From NCBI GenBank assembly GCA_963810615.1, contig CAWEOA010000007.1:558001-622000 (forward strand): a DNA stretch of 64,000 bases, given 5' to 3'. The notes under the pieces are model-generated. The model was not told the origin of the DNA, made no database searches, and saw nothing but the letters and a program-made list of their open reading frames with translations. The translations under genes were made by a program, and so were the position numbers. The stretch comes from JARRQJ01 sp963810615. Its GTDB lineage: Bacteria > Pseudomonadota > Gammaproteobacteria > DRLM01. This document shows, piece after piece, positions 1-7,165 of the stretch. Every line of letters begins with the position of its first letter. The first letter of the stretch is position 1.

Positions 1-555
1 AACACCCGTCTGCAGGTGGAGCATCCCGTTACCGAGCAGATCACCGGCATCGACATCGTCCGCGAACAGATTCGCATCGCCGCGGACCTGCCCTTGAGCT
101 ACACCCAGCGCCAAATCAAACGCCGCGGCTTCGCCATGGAATTCCGTATCAATGCGGAAGATCCTAAAAATGATTTCCTACCCAGCTTCGGCCGCATCAC
201 GCGTTACTTCGCCGCCGGCGGCCCGGGGGTGCGCACCGATGCGGCCATTTATACCGGCTATGAACTGCCGCCCTATTACGATTCCCTGTGCGCCAAGTTG
301 ACGGTATGGGCCTTGACCTGGGAGGAACTCCTGGACCGCGCCGCCCGCGCCCTCAATGATGTGGGCGTATACGGCGTGAAGACCACCATCCCCTATTGCC
401 TGGAGATATTGAAGTCGCCCGAATTTCGGGCCGGAAAATTCGATACCAGCTTTGTAGAGAGTCATCCGGAATTGGTGGAATATTCGGTACGCCGCTCGCC
501 GCGGGAATTGGTGGCAGCCATCGGCGCGGCTATTGCCGCCCATCGCGGCATGTAG
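1..555 (+). CDS. biotin carboxylase subunit, C-terminal part (5' end outside window)
   Basis: The frame is open from base 1, so the gene begins before the window. It opens with the conserved NTRLQVEHPVTE segment of the ATP-grasp core, whose Arg and Glu bind substrate in biotin carboxylases, and continues into the usual C-terminal domain (AMEFRINAEDP, then YYDSLCAKL). About 184 residues remain. The family carboxylates biotin with ATP and bicarbonate, either as AccC of acetyl-CoA carboxylase or as subunit A of a split pyruvate carboxylase. The next gene 61 bases on is an OadA/PycB-type carboxyltransferase with its own biotin domain, so I favour the pyruvate carboxylase role; AccC proper usually pairs with accB. 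Confidence 0.9.
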   Translation, partial: NTRLQVEHPVTEQITGIDIVREQIRIAADLPLSYTQRQIKRRGFAMEFRINAEDPKNDFLPSFGRITRYFAAGGPGVRTDAAIYTGYELPPYYDSLCAKLTVWALTWEELLDRAARALNDVGVYGVKTTIPYCLEILKSPEFRAGKFDTSFVESHPELVEYSVRRSPRELVAAIGAAIAAHRGM

Positions 556-616
556 GATATTGGCAATGAACAGAATAACGGGCACCACAAAGCGTCCCAT
601 AAACAGGTAAGGGTAA

Positions 617-2431
617 ATGCCGCGCGTTCATATTACGGAAACTATTTTACGAGACGCCCATCAATCCTTGATTGCGACCCGCATGCGCAGCGAGGACATG
701 CTGCCGATCTGCGCCAAGCTCGACAAGGTGGGTTACTGGTCGATTGAGATGTGGGGCGGCGCGACCTTCGATTCCTGTCTGCGCTTTCTCAAGGAAGACC
801 CTTGGGAGCGGCTGCGCAAACTGCGCGCAGCCCTGCCCAACACCCGGCTGCAGATGTTGCTGCGCGGACAAAATCTCCTGGGCTATCGTCATTACTCCGA
901 TGACGTGGTGCGCGCCTTCGTACAGCGCGCCGCCGGCAACGGCATCGATGTGTTTCGCATCTTCGATGCGCTCAATGACGCGCGCAATCTGCGTGTGGCG
1001 ATCGAATCGGTCAAGGCGGCGGGCAAGCACGCCCAAGGGGCGATTTGCTACACCACCAGTCCGGTGCATGGCATACCGCAGTTCATGGCTATGGCCAAAG
1101 AACTGGAAAATATGGGCTGCGACAGCCTGGCGATTAAAGACATGGCGGGCCTGCTCACCCCTTATGTCAGCGCGGATCTGGTCAAGGCCTTGCGCGACAC
1201 GGTCAAACTGCCCATTCATATTCATTCCCATGCCACCGCCGGTCTGGCCAGTATGTGCCAGCTCAAGGCCATAGAGAGCGGCTGCCTGTACATCGACACC
1301 GCCCTCTCCCCCTTCTCCGGCGGCACCAGCCATCCGCCCACCGAGAGCATGGTGGCCGCGCTCAAGGGTACGGGTTATGACACAGGACTCGAACTGCCGC
1401 TCTTGCAGGAGATCGGTATGTACTTTTACGAGGTACGCAAAAAATACCGCCGTTTCGAGAGTGAATTCACCGGCGTCGATACCCGGGTGCAGGTCAATCA
1501 GATTCCCGGCGGCATGATCTCCAACCTCGCCAACCAGCTGCGCGAGCAAGGCGCACTGGATCGCATGAACGATGTGCTGTCTGAAGTCCCGCGCGTCCGC
1601 GAGGACTTGGGATATCCACCGCTGGTGACACCCACCTCCCAGATCGTCGGCACCCAGGCGGTGCTCAACGTCATCACCGGCACTCGCTACAAGAGCATCA
1701 CCAACGAAGTTAAATACTATCTGCAAGGCCGCTACGGTCGTCCGCCCGGTCCGGTGAACACCATAGTGCGGCAACAGGCCATAGGCAACGAAGACGTCAT
1801 CGATTGCCGCCCGGCGGATATGCTCAAAGACGAAATGCATGAACTGCGCGATGAGGTCGGCGAACTGGCCGCCAATGAAGAAGATGTCTTGAGCTTTGCC
1901 ATGTTTCCCGAGATCGCCCGTACCTTCCTGGAACAACGCAAGGCCGGCACTCTGGCCCCCGAACCCTTAGAAGAACCGGGCGAACCGGCCGCGGACAAGG
2001 GCGCGGTACCGGTCGAGTTCAATGTCACATTGCACGGCGAAAGTTATCACATCAAGGTCACCGGCAGCGGCCACAAAAACCAGAACCGCCGCCCCTTCTA
2101 TGTCTCGGTCGACGGCAGTCCGGAAGAAATCATGGTCGAGACTCTGGAGGAGATCTTCAGCGGCGAAAACAGCCGCGAACCCATGGTGCAAGGAAGCCGC
2201 CGGCCCAAGGCCCAGTCCCCAGGCCATGTGAGCACTTCCATGCCCGGGACCATCGTGGATGTATTGGTGAAAGTGGGTGATGCCGTCAAGGAAGGTGATC
2301 CGCTGATCATCACCGAGGCCATGAAGATGGAAACCGAGATCCATGCGCCTATTGCCGGCAAGGTAAGCGCGGTACATGTCGCCAAGGGTGATACCGTCAA
2401 TCCCGATGAGGCGCTCATCGAGATCAGCTGA
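617..2431 (+). CDS. oadA: oxaloacetate decarboxylase alpha / pyruvate carboxylase subunit B
   Basis: A 604-residue carboxyltransferase with a C-terminal biotin carrier. The DAHQSLIATRMR motif near residue 13 and HIHSHATAG near residue 200 are the metal-binding elements of the TIM barrel. The Lys in AIKDMAGL is the usual carbamylated lysine. A variable linker follows, then a biotinyl domain with EAMKMETE near residue 570, whose Lys carries biotin. The family moves a carboxyl group between biotin and pyruvate or oxaloacetate. No beta or gamma membrane subunits of the sodium pump are next to it, while a biotin carboxylase subunit lies directly upstream, so anaplerotic pyruvate carboxylation is the likelier job. 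The ATG at 617 follows a purine-rich AAGGG. Confidence 0.9.
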   Translation: MPRVHITETILRDAHQSLIATRMRSEDMLPICAKLDKVGYWSIEMWGGATFDSCLRFLKEDPWERLRKLRAALPNTRLQMLLRGQNLLGYRHYSDDVVRAFVQRAAGNGIDVFRIFDALNDARNLRVAIESVKAAGKHAQGAICYTTSPVHGIPQFMAMAKELENMGCDSLAIKDMAGLLTPYVSADLVKALRDTVKLPIHIHSHATAGLASMCQLKAIESGCLYIDTALSPFSGGTSHPPTESMVAALKGTGYDTGLELPLLQEIGMYFYEVRKKYRRFESEFTGVDTRVQVNQIPGGMISNLANQLREQGALDRMNDVLSEVPRVREDLGYPPLVTPTSQIVGTQAVLNVITGTRYKSITNEVKYYLQGRYGRPPGPVNTIVRQQAIGNEDVIDCRPADMLKDEMHELRDEVGELAANEEDVLSFAMFPEIARTFLEQRKAGTLAPEPLEEPGEPAADKGAVPVEFNVTLHGESYHIKVTGSGHKNQNRRPFYVSVDGSPEEIMVETLEEIFSGENSREPMVQGSRRPKAQSPGHVSTSMPGTIVDVLVKVGDAVKEGDPLIITEAMKMETEIHAPIAGKVSAVHVAKGDTVNPDEALIEIS

Positions 2432-2507
2432 GTGCACCGGGCGTGGATAGTGTTAACAAGCCCTAGGGTGTTTTAATCCTTAACCGTTTCGATATCGGGA
2501 AGCCGCG

Positions 2508-3083
2508 ATGAAACTGGTACTCGCCTCCACCTCGATTTACCGCAGGGAACTGCTGAACCGCCTGGGCCTGTCCTTCGTCACCGCGGCTCCCGAGATCGAT
2601 GAATCCTCACAGCATGATGAATCACCACAGCAACTGGTCCGGCGCCTGGCCGAGGCCAAGGCTCGCGCCGTCGCAGAGCAGTATCCCGATGCGCTCATCA
2701 TCGGCTCGGATCAAGTCGCTACCGTCGCGGGCCGAATTCTCGGCAAGCCGGGCGGTCACGAACAGGCCATGGAGCAATTACGCCTGGCTTCGGGCAAACG
2801 GCTGCAATTTATCACCGGCTTGTGCCTGCTCAATGCCCGCACCGGCGTGGCGCAGGTGGAGGTCGTGCCATTCACGGTCGTATTCCGTGTGCTCGACGAC
2901 CGGCAGATCGAAAACTACCTGCGCCGCGAACAACCTTACCATTGCGCCGGCTCCTTCAAATCGGAGGCCTTGGGCATCGCCTTATGCGAGCGCTTTGACG
3001 GCGAGGATCCCAATGCCCTTATCGGGCTGCCCTTGATCCGCCTGATTCACATGCTGGAAAAAGAAGGCATAAATGTCATCTAA
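2508..3083 (+). CDS. yceF: Maf/YceF family nucleoside triphosphate pyrophosphatase
   Basis: 191 residues, the normal Maf length. The N-terminal LVLASTSIYRRELL is the Maf signature (S-x-S/P-R-R-x-L-L), and IIGSDQVA and KSEALGIALCERFDGEDPNALIGLPL are the conserved catalytic and C-terminal segments. Maf proteins hydrolyse non-canonical or modified NTPs to monophosphates; the YceF branch prefers 7-methyl-GTP. YceF rather than the UTP/dTTP branch is inferred from the STS-Y-RRELL start and from position beside sppA, HAD and rluC, as in Pseudomonas. The stop abuts the stop of the convergent membrane-protein gene on the other strand. Confidence 0.9.
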   Translation: MKLVLASTSIYRRELLNRLGLSFVTAAPEIDESSQHDESPQQLVRRLAEAKARAVAEQYPDALIIGSDQVATVAGRILGKPGGHEQAMEQLRLASGKRLQFITGLCLLNARTGVAQVEVVPFTVVFRVLDDRQIENYLRREQPYHCAGSFKSEALGIALCERFDGEDPNALIGLPLIRLIHMLEKEGINVI

Positions 3084-3497
3084 TTACGGGGAGTGAGATA
3101 CCAAGGTGTTTCGCGGTTTAGAGGGATCCACATCATCCCACACCGGCATGGGTTTGTTTGCCGCAAACGTGACGATGCCTCGTAATATGCGGTAGATCCA
3201 CCACACAGCGGCGCCAATGACCAAGACATAGCCCACCCCGTAATACATTGTTCCATAGCCCGCAGCCATGAAGAACAGTGTGATGATGAAGGTGTTCAAC
3301 AGCCATTTATGGTGGCTCTCAAAAAGTTTGGCGACATCCCGCTGTCCGCCATCTTGCGATGGGGCAGGTTTGTCATACTCGCGAATCTTGAGCACGTCGA
3401 TGATGGCACCTAGTATCGCGGGAATCAGTAACACATGCAGGACGTAGGCAAGTCCCGCCATCAGCCTTTGCCTGGCGGCATAGTGATCGCTTTTCAT
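3084..3497 (-). CDS. small DUF4870-like membrane protein
   Basis: 137 residues with two or three hydrophobic helices: about residues 13-33 (LMAGLAYVLHVLLIPAILGA), 70-88 and 90-112. The sequence between the first helix and the HHKWLLNTFI segment is polar. The layout resembles small DUF4870-type inner-membrane proteins of unknown function. A strong ribosome site (GGAAGGGGG) lies 5 bases before the ATG at 3497. It is convergent with yceF, whose stop codon it touches. No catalytic motif is visible, and I cannot assign a function. Confidence 0.7.
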   Translation of the reverse strand: MKSDHYAARQRLMAGLAYVLHVLLIPAILGAIIDVLKIREYDKPAPSQDGGQRDVAKLFESHHKWLLNTFIITLFFMAAGYGTMYYGVGYVLVIGAAVWWIYRILRGIVTFAANKPMPVWDDVDPSKPRNTLVSHSP

Positions 3498-3638
3498 AGC
3501 TACCCCCTTCCATCATTGCGAATGGTGCGGGAACGACTCGACTCCCGCACAGGGAATGAGCATCTATCTGACGCTGTCATATCAACAGCAAATCTTCATT
3601 CCTGTCACTTTGGATGGGCATTTGCGGCCTTGGTTCAC

Positions 3639-3681
3639 AAAAAAAACGGTTGGCAGACGCTATACGTCTGCCAACCGTTTT
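3639..3681 (-). terminator. rho-independent terminator of sppA
   Basis: A perfect 17-bp inverted repeat (arms 3643-3659 and 3665-3681, arm AAAACGGTTGGCAGACG) surrounds a 5-base loop. On the minus strand it is followed by a run of eight T (complement of 3639-3646). It lies 37 bases past the sppA stop and reads in the sppA direction. Confidence 0.93.
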
Positions 3682-3717
3682 ATAAATCCGCGGGCGCTTG
3701 CCGGCGGCCAGCGCGCA

Positions 3718-4776
3718 TCAACGCAATCCGGTCTCCGACACGCCCAGAATCCCGGCAAAGGACTTGGCCATGACGACGCCAAAGCGATTGGTGAGACGCT
3801 CCAAGGCCGAAGGCCGATGGGTATAATCGACGATCTTCTTCGCACCGATCAGTTCGCGCGCGACATAACTGCTGTTGGCCAAGCCGTCCACGAGGCCTAA
3901 ATCCACTGCCTGCTCTCCGGTCCAGTAAAAGCCGTTGAATAAGGTCTTGTCGTCGCCCTTGAGACGATCGCCGCGCCCTTCCTTGACCACATGAATGAAT
4001 TGCTGATGAATGTTTTCGAGCAGGGTAGAGACATGCTTCACTTCCTCCTGTTTCAAGGGCGAGAAGGGATCGAGCATGGCTTTATCATCGCCCGCCGCCA
4101 TCATACGTCGTTCGATCCCGAGTTTTTTCATGGCATCGACGAAGCCGAAGGTGGTAAGACCGCTCATGCGGACGCCGATGGAGCCGACGATGCTGGCCTT
4201 ATCGGCGTAGATCTTGTCAGCGGCTACGGCGACATAGTAGCCGCCGGAGGCGCAGATATCGGTCACGACCGCATAGAGCGGGATCTTGGGATATTCCTTG
4301 CGTAAACGGTGTATTTCATCATTGATATAACCCGCCTGCACCGGGCTGCCGCCGGGACTGTTGATGCGCAGAATGACACCGCGGGTATTTTTGTCCTTAA
4401 AGGCATCGCGCAAGGCAGTGACGATATCGTCTGCATTGGCTTCGGCATCATCCGCAATGACGCCCTTAAGTTCCACCAACGCCGTATGCTCGCCGCTCTC
4501 CATGAGCGCATGTTCGCCGTGATTGCTTTGGATGGACCAGAACACCAGAAACAGATAACCGAAAATCAGGAATTTGAAAAAGATACTCCAGCGCCGCGAA
4601 CGCCGCTGTTCGTTGATCGCGGCAAAGGCCAGACGGGAAAGCACGTCCCGCTCCCAGGATTCTTCCCCGGCTTCTGGTTTGTCGCCTTTGCCGGAAGGTA
4701 TGCCATTCGGCTTAGCGGGCGCGGAATTCTCCCACGCGGCCCGATCATCACCGGGTGGTTGTTGATCATCGCTCAT
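3718..4776 (-). CDS. sppA: signal peptide peptidase SppA, 36K type
   Basis: 352 residues, the short single-repeat form of SppA (family S49). The hydrophilic cytoplasmic N-terminus is followed by one membrane anchor (about residues 65-82, SIFFKFLIFGYLFLVFW) and a periplasmic protease domain. INSPGGSP forms the oxyanion region. Ser177 in ICASGGYY is the expected nucleophile, and Lys232 in AAGDDK fits the position of the catalytic lysine in the Bacillus enzyme. It degrades signal peptides left in the membrane. The gene follows rluC and the HAD phosphatase on the same strand, as in Pseudomonas, and ends at a strong terminator. Confidence 0.93.
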   Translation of the reverse strand: MSDDQQPPGDDRAAWENSAPAKPNGIPSGKGDKPEAGEESWERDVLSRLAFAAINEQRRSRRWSIFFKFLIFGYLFLVFWSIQSNHGEHALMESGEHTALVELKGVIADDAEANADDIVTALRDAFKDKNTRGVILRINSPGGSPVQAGYINDEIHRLRKEYPKIPLYAVVTDICASGGYYVAVAADKIYADKASIVGSIGVRMSGLTTFGFVDAMKKLGIERRMMAAGDDKAMLDPFSPLKQEEVKHVSTLLENIHQQFIHVVKEGRGDRLKGDDKTLFNGFYWTGEQAVDLGLVDGLANSSYVARELIGAKKIVDYTHRPSALERLTNRFGVVMAKSFAGILGVSETGLR

Positions 4777-4822
4777 AAGGTCTATCCCTATCGTTACTCA
4801 TGACAAATAATCTCGGCGAGCC

Positions 4823-5488
4823 TCAATTCTTAGTGTAGCGATTTAAACACACCGTTAAATCCTGAATGCTGTCCACGCAGACGAGCGGCTGATGCAGCAG
4901 CAGTCGCTCGCGCTCGTGCACCCCATAGCTTACACCGATCGCCTTCACGCCGGCGTTTTTCGCCATCTGCAAATCATACTCGGTATCACCTATCATCACC
5001 GTCTCCTCCGGGGCCACGTCGAGCTCGTCCATGATCTCCAGCAGCATTAGCGGATGGGGTTTGGAAAAGGTTTCGTCCGCACACCGTGTCGCATGAAAGA
5101 ATTCGCCGCAATCGAGTTCGGTCATCTCCCTGTTCAAGCCGCGCCGGCTCTTGCCGGTGGCCACCCCCAGCAGCATGCTGCTACGGTACAGATCCTGTAT
5201 CAGTTGCAGGGCACCGGCGAAGAATGTCGACCCCTCACCGTCTGCCGACAAAAAGTGGTGGCGGTAACGATCGGCAAAGGCCCTGTGGATATCAACGACG
5301 GCGCGGGGATACAACATCTCGATGGCCTCCTTGAGGCCCAGGCCGATGACGTTGCGCAAGGTCCTGTCATCCAGGCTCTCCAGGCCCAGGTCTTCGCCCG
5401 CCGCGCGCATGCTGGCAACGATCTTGGCCTCGGAATCCATCAAGGTCCCGTCCCAGTCGAATACCACCAGGCGAATAGTCTGCCCCAT
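4823..5488 (-). CDS. HAD-IA hydrolase, phosphoglycolate phosphatase-like
   Basis: 221 residues with all four HAD motifs: FDWDGTLMDSE near the N-terminus (nucleophile and acid/base Asp), GVATGKS (motif II), the Lys of FSKPHPLM (motif III) and MIGDTEYDLQMA (motif IV, metal-binding Asp). The alpha-helical cap between motifs I and II is the subfamily IA type. Substrate cannot be read from sequence; relatives act on phosphoglycolate and similar sugar phosphates. It starts 5 bases after the rluC stop on the same strand, so the two are very likely co-transcribed, an arrangement common in gammaproteobacteria. Confidence 0.9.
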   Translation of the reverse strand: MGQTIRLVVFDWDGTLMDSEAKIVASMRAAGEDLGLESLDDRTLRNVIGLGLKEAIEMLYPRAVVDIHRAFADRYRHHFLSADGEGSTFFAGALQLIQDLYRSSMLLGVATGKSRRGLNREMTELDCGEFFHATRCADETFSKPHPLMLLEIMDELDVAPEETVMIGDTEYDLQMAKNAGVKAIGVSYGVHERERLLLHQPLVCVDSIQDLTVCLNRYTKN

Positions 5489-5493
5489 AGTCT

Positions 5494-6453
5494 TTACTCA
5501 TCGCCCAGTGCATCTAATACCCGTTGCAGGGCCGGGTCCAGAGGGGCGCTCACCTCTATGGGCTTTCCAGCCGCGTTGGCAAAACGCAGGCCGGCGGCAT
5601 GCAGGAACAGGCGGCGCAAGCCCTTCGCCTGCATGGCGCGATTGAAGTCGGCGTCGCCGTACTTGTCGTCACCGGCGATAGGCTGCTTGAGATAGGCGGC
5701 GTGAACCCGGATCTGATGTGTCCGTCCGGTCAAAGGCAGCACCTCCATCAAGCTGGCTCCCTTCCAGCACCGCAGGGGACGGAACAGGGTTTGGGACGCC
5801 TTGCCGTCCTCCGCCACCCGCACCACCCTTTCCCCGGATTGCAGGACGTTCTTGCGCAGTGGTGCACTCACTTTCCGCGCCGCGCCCTGCCAGGCGCCCT
5901 GTAGCAGGGCCAGGTAACGCTTCTCTATTCCTTCCTCACGTAATAATTGATGAATATGACGTAATGCACTGCGTTTCTTGGCAATTATCAAGCAACCTGA
6001 AGTATCGCGATCCAAACGATGCACCAATTCGAGCAGCGGCGCCTGGGGCCGGGCCGCCCGCAGGATCTCGATGACGCCGAAACTGATACCGCTCCCCCCG
6101 TGGACCGCAATCCCCGCCGGTTTGTTGATTATCACAACCCCTTCATCTTCATAGAGAATGCTGTGATTCAGCAGTTCGATTAACTTGCCGCCCGGCATGG
6201 CGGTCACGGCCGCCGGCTCGCCGCGGCGCAGCGGAGGGATGCGGACCACATCCCCCTCCTGCAGTCGATAACTGGGTTTGATCCGCGCCTTGTTCACCCT
6301 CACCTCGCCGCGGCGCACCACCCGATAAATGAAACTCTTCGGAACGCCCTTGAGGTAGGTCGTCAAAAAATTATCGATGCGCTGTCCCTCATGGTGAGAG
6401 TCGATCTCGACCAGTTCCGGCGCGAGCCGTTTCTGAGTGGCAAATTCGTTCAT
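5494..6453 (-). CDS. rluC: 23S rRNA pseudouridine synthase RluC
   Basis: About 319 residues from the ATG at 6453. An upstream in-frame start at 6516 would add 21 residues without similarity to the family, so I reject it. An N-terminal S4 RNA-binding domain (QRIDNFL ... RRGEVRVNKARIKP) is followed by the RluA-type catalytic domain, with catalytic Asp in HRLDRDTSGCLI and the later GRTHQIRVH motif. RluC modifies uridines 955, 2504 and 2580 (E. coli numbering) of 23S rRNA. It is divergent from rne across a 0.7 kb spacer, the arrangement seen in E. coli and Pseudomonas, which supports the name. Confidence 0.94.
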   Translation of the reverse strand: MNEFATQKRLAPELVEIDSHHEGQRIDNFLTTYLKGVPKSFIYRVVRRGEVRVNKARIKPSYRLQEGDVVRIPPLRRGEPAAVTAMPGGKLIELLNHSILYEDEGVVIINKPAGIAVHGGSGISFGVIEILRAARPQAPLLELVHRLDRDTSGCLIIAKKRSALRHIHQLLREEGIEKRYLALLQGAWQGAARKVSAPLRKNVLQSGERVVRVAEDGKASQTLFRPLRCWKGASLMEVLPLTGRTHQIRVHAAYLKQPIAGDDKYGDADFNRAMQAKGLRRLFLHAAGLRFANAAGKPIEVSAPLDPALQRVLDALGDE

Positions 6454-7165
6454 TTCTTGAGTGAGAACAAAAACTAATGATTTGCTGCGGCTTGATAAGG
6501 CTGATATATTAGCCAAGCGTCAATCCGGGTGAAAAGGGCTCTGAGGGCGTGGATTGCGTCCTTCACCAGTCGCAATGCTGAATGCAAAGATTTCCGTGCC
6601 TTATGCGAGTTGGTCGTAGTAATTTGATGTCTCTCAATCATCGCGCCGTGAACACTCTCGGGCGCGCCGTGGTCATAATATGGCATGCGGGTTAAAACAG
6701 CGGGGACATTATACCTGTACGCTACCAATCTGGCTAAGTGCGGATAATCTTGAGTCACTGCTTTTTATTCCAGGTCACCGGAGTGCTGAGGGTGACGAAG
6801 ACCCGTGTCTTACAAGACAGGGGTTTTTATTTAACGGGTTTAGACATCGCTCAACCCATGATAAGAGCGATGAACAATGAGGCGCCATGCACCTGCATGG
6901 GGAATGCTTGAGGCATCAGGCTCGCGAGTCTGTGGACCTAAAAGAATAATTGTTCACCGGTTGCTGAGGCGAGGTATCCCGCGTCCGGTCACGCAGCATG
7001 TGACGGCGAGTGGCGGTGATGAGCGGCTTCGCAAACAAGGTGTTGATTCTAAATAGTCCTACAGTTGTCGCGACCGTGCTGCGGGAACCATAGTGTACGC
7101 ATGGTATCCCCCGCTTTTCCCAGGGCAATGTGGAAGGTGGCTGCGCGCCTGAGAGAACGGACAAC
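6454..7165. promoter_or_regulatory. rluC-rne divergent intergenic region and probable rne leader
   Basis: About 710 bases with no convincing gene between the divergent rluC and rne starts. Both promoters should lie here. In E. coli the rne mRNA has a leader of several hundred bases through which RNase E controls its own message. The same position and length here suggest a similar leader, but I cannot align the structures by eye. A hairpin followed by T residues sits in the middle (6801-6828). I found no promoter strong enough to mark. Confidence 0.5.
6801..6828 (+). terminator. terminator-like hairpin in the rne leader
   Basis: ACCC-G-TGTCTT pairs with AAGACA-G-GGGT (6801-6811 with 6814-6824, one G-G mismatch) and runs into TTTTT at 6824-6828. 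It lies about 340 bases before the rne start and reads toward rne. It could end a short upstream RNA or act as an attenuator. Confidence 0.5.

Noticed and set aside
647..1936. 429-codon antisense frame across oadA
   Set aside because: A shadow of a high-GC gene with strong family motifs on the plus strand.
6474..6758. 94-codon minus-strand frame in the rluC-rne gap
   Set aside because: It overlaps the probable rluC leader, lacks a ribosome site and resembles no family.
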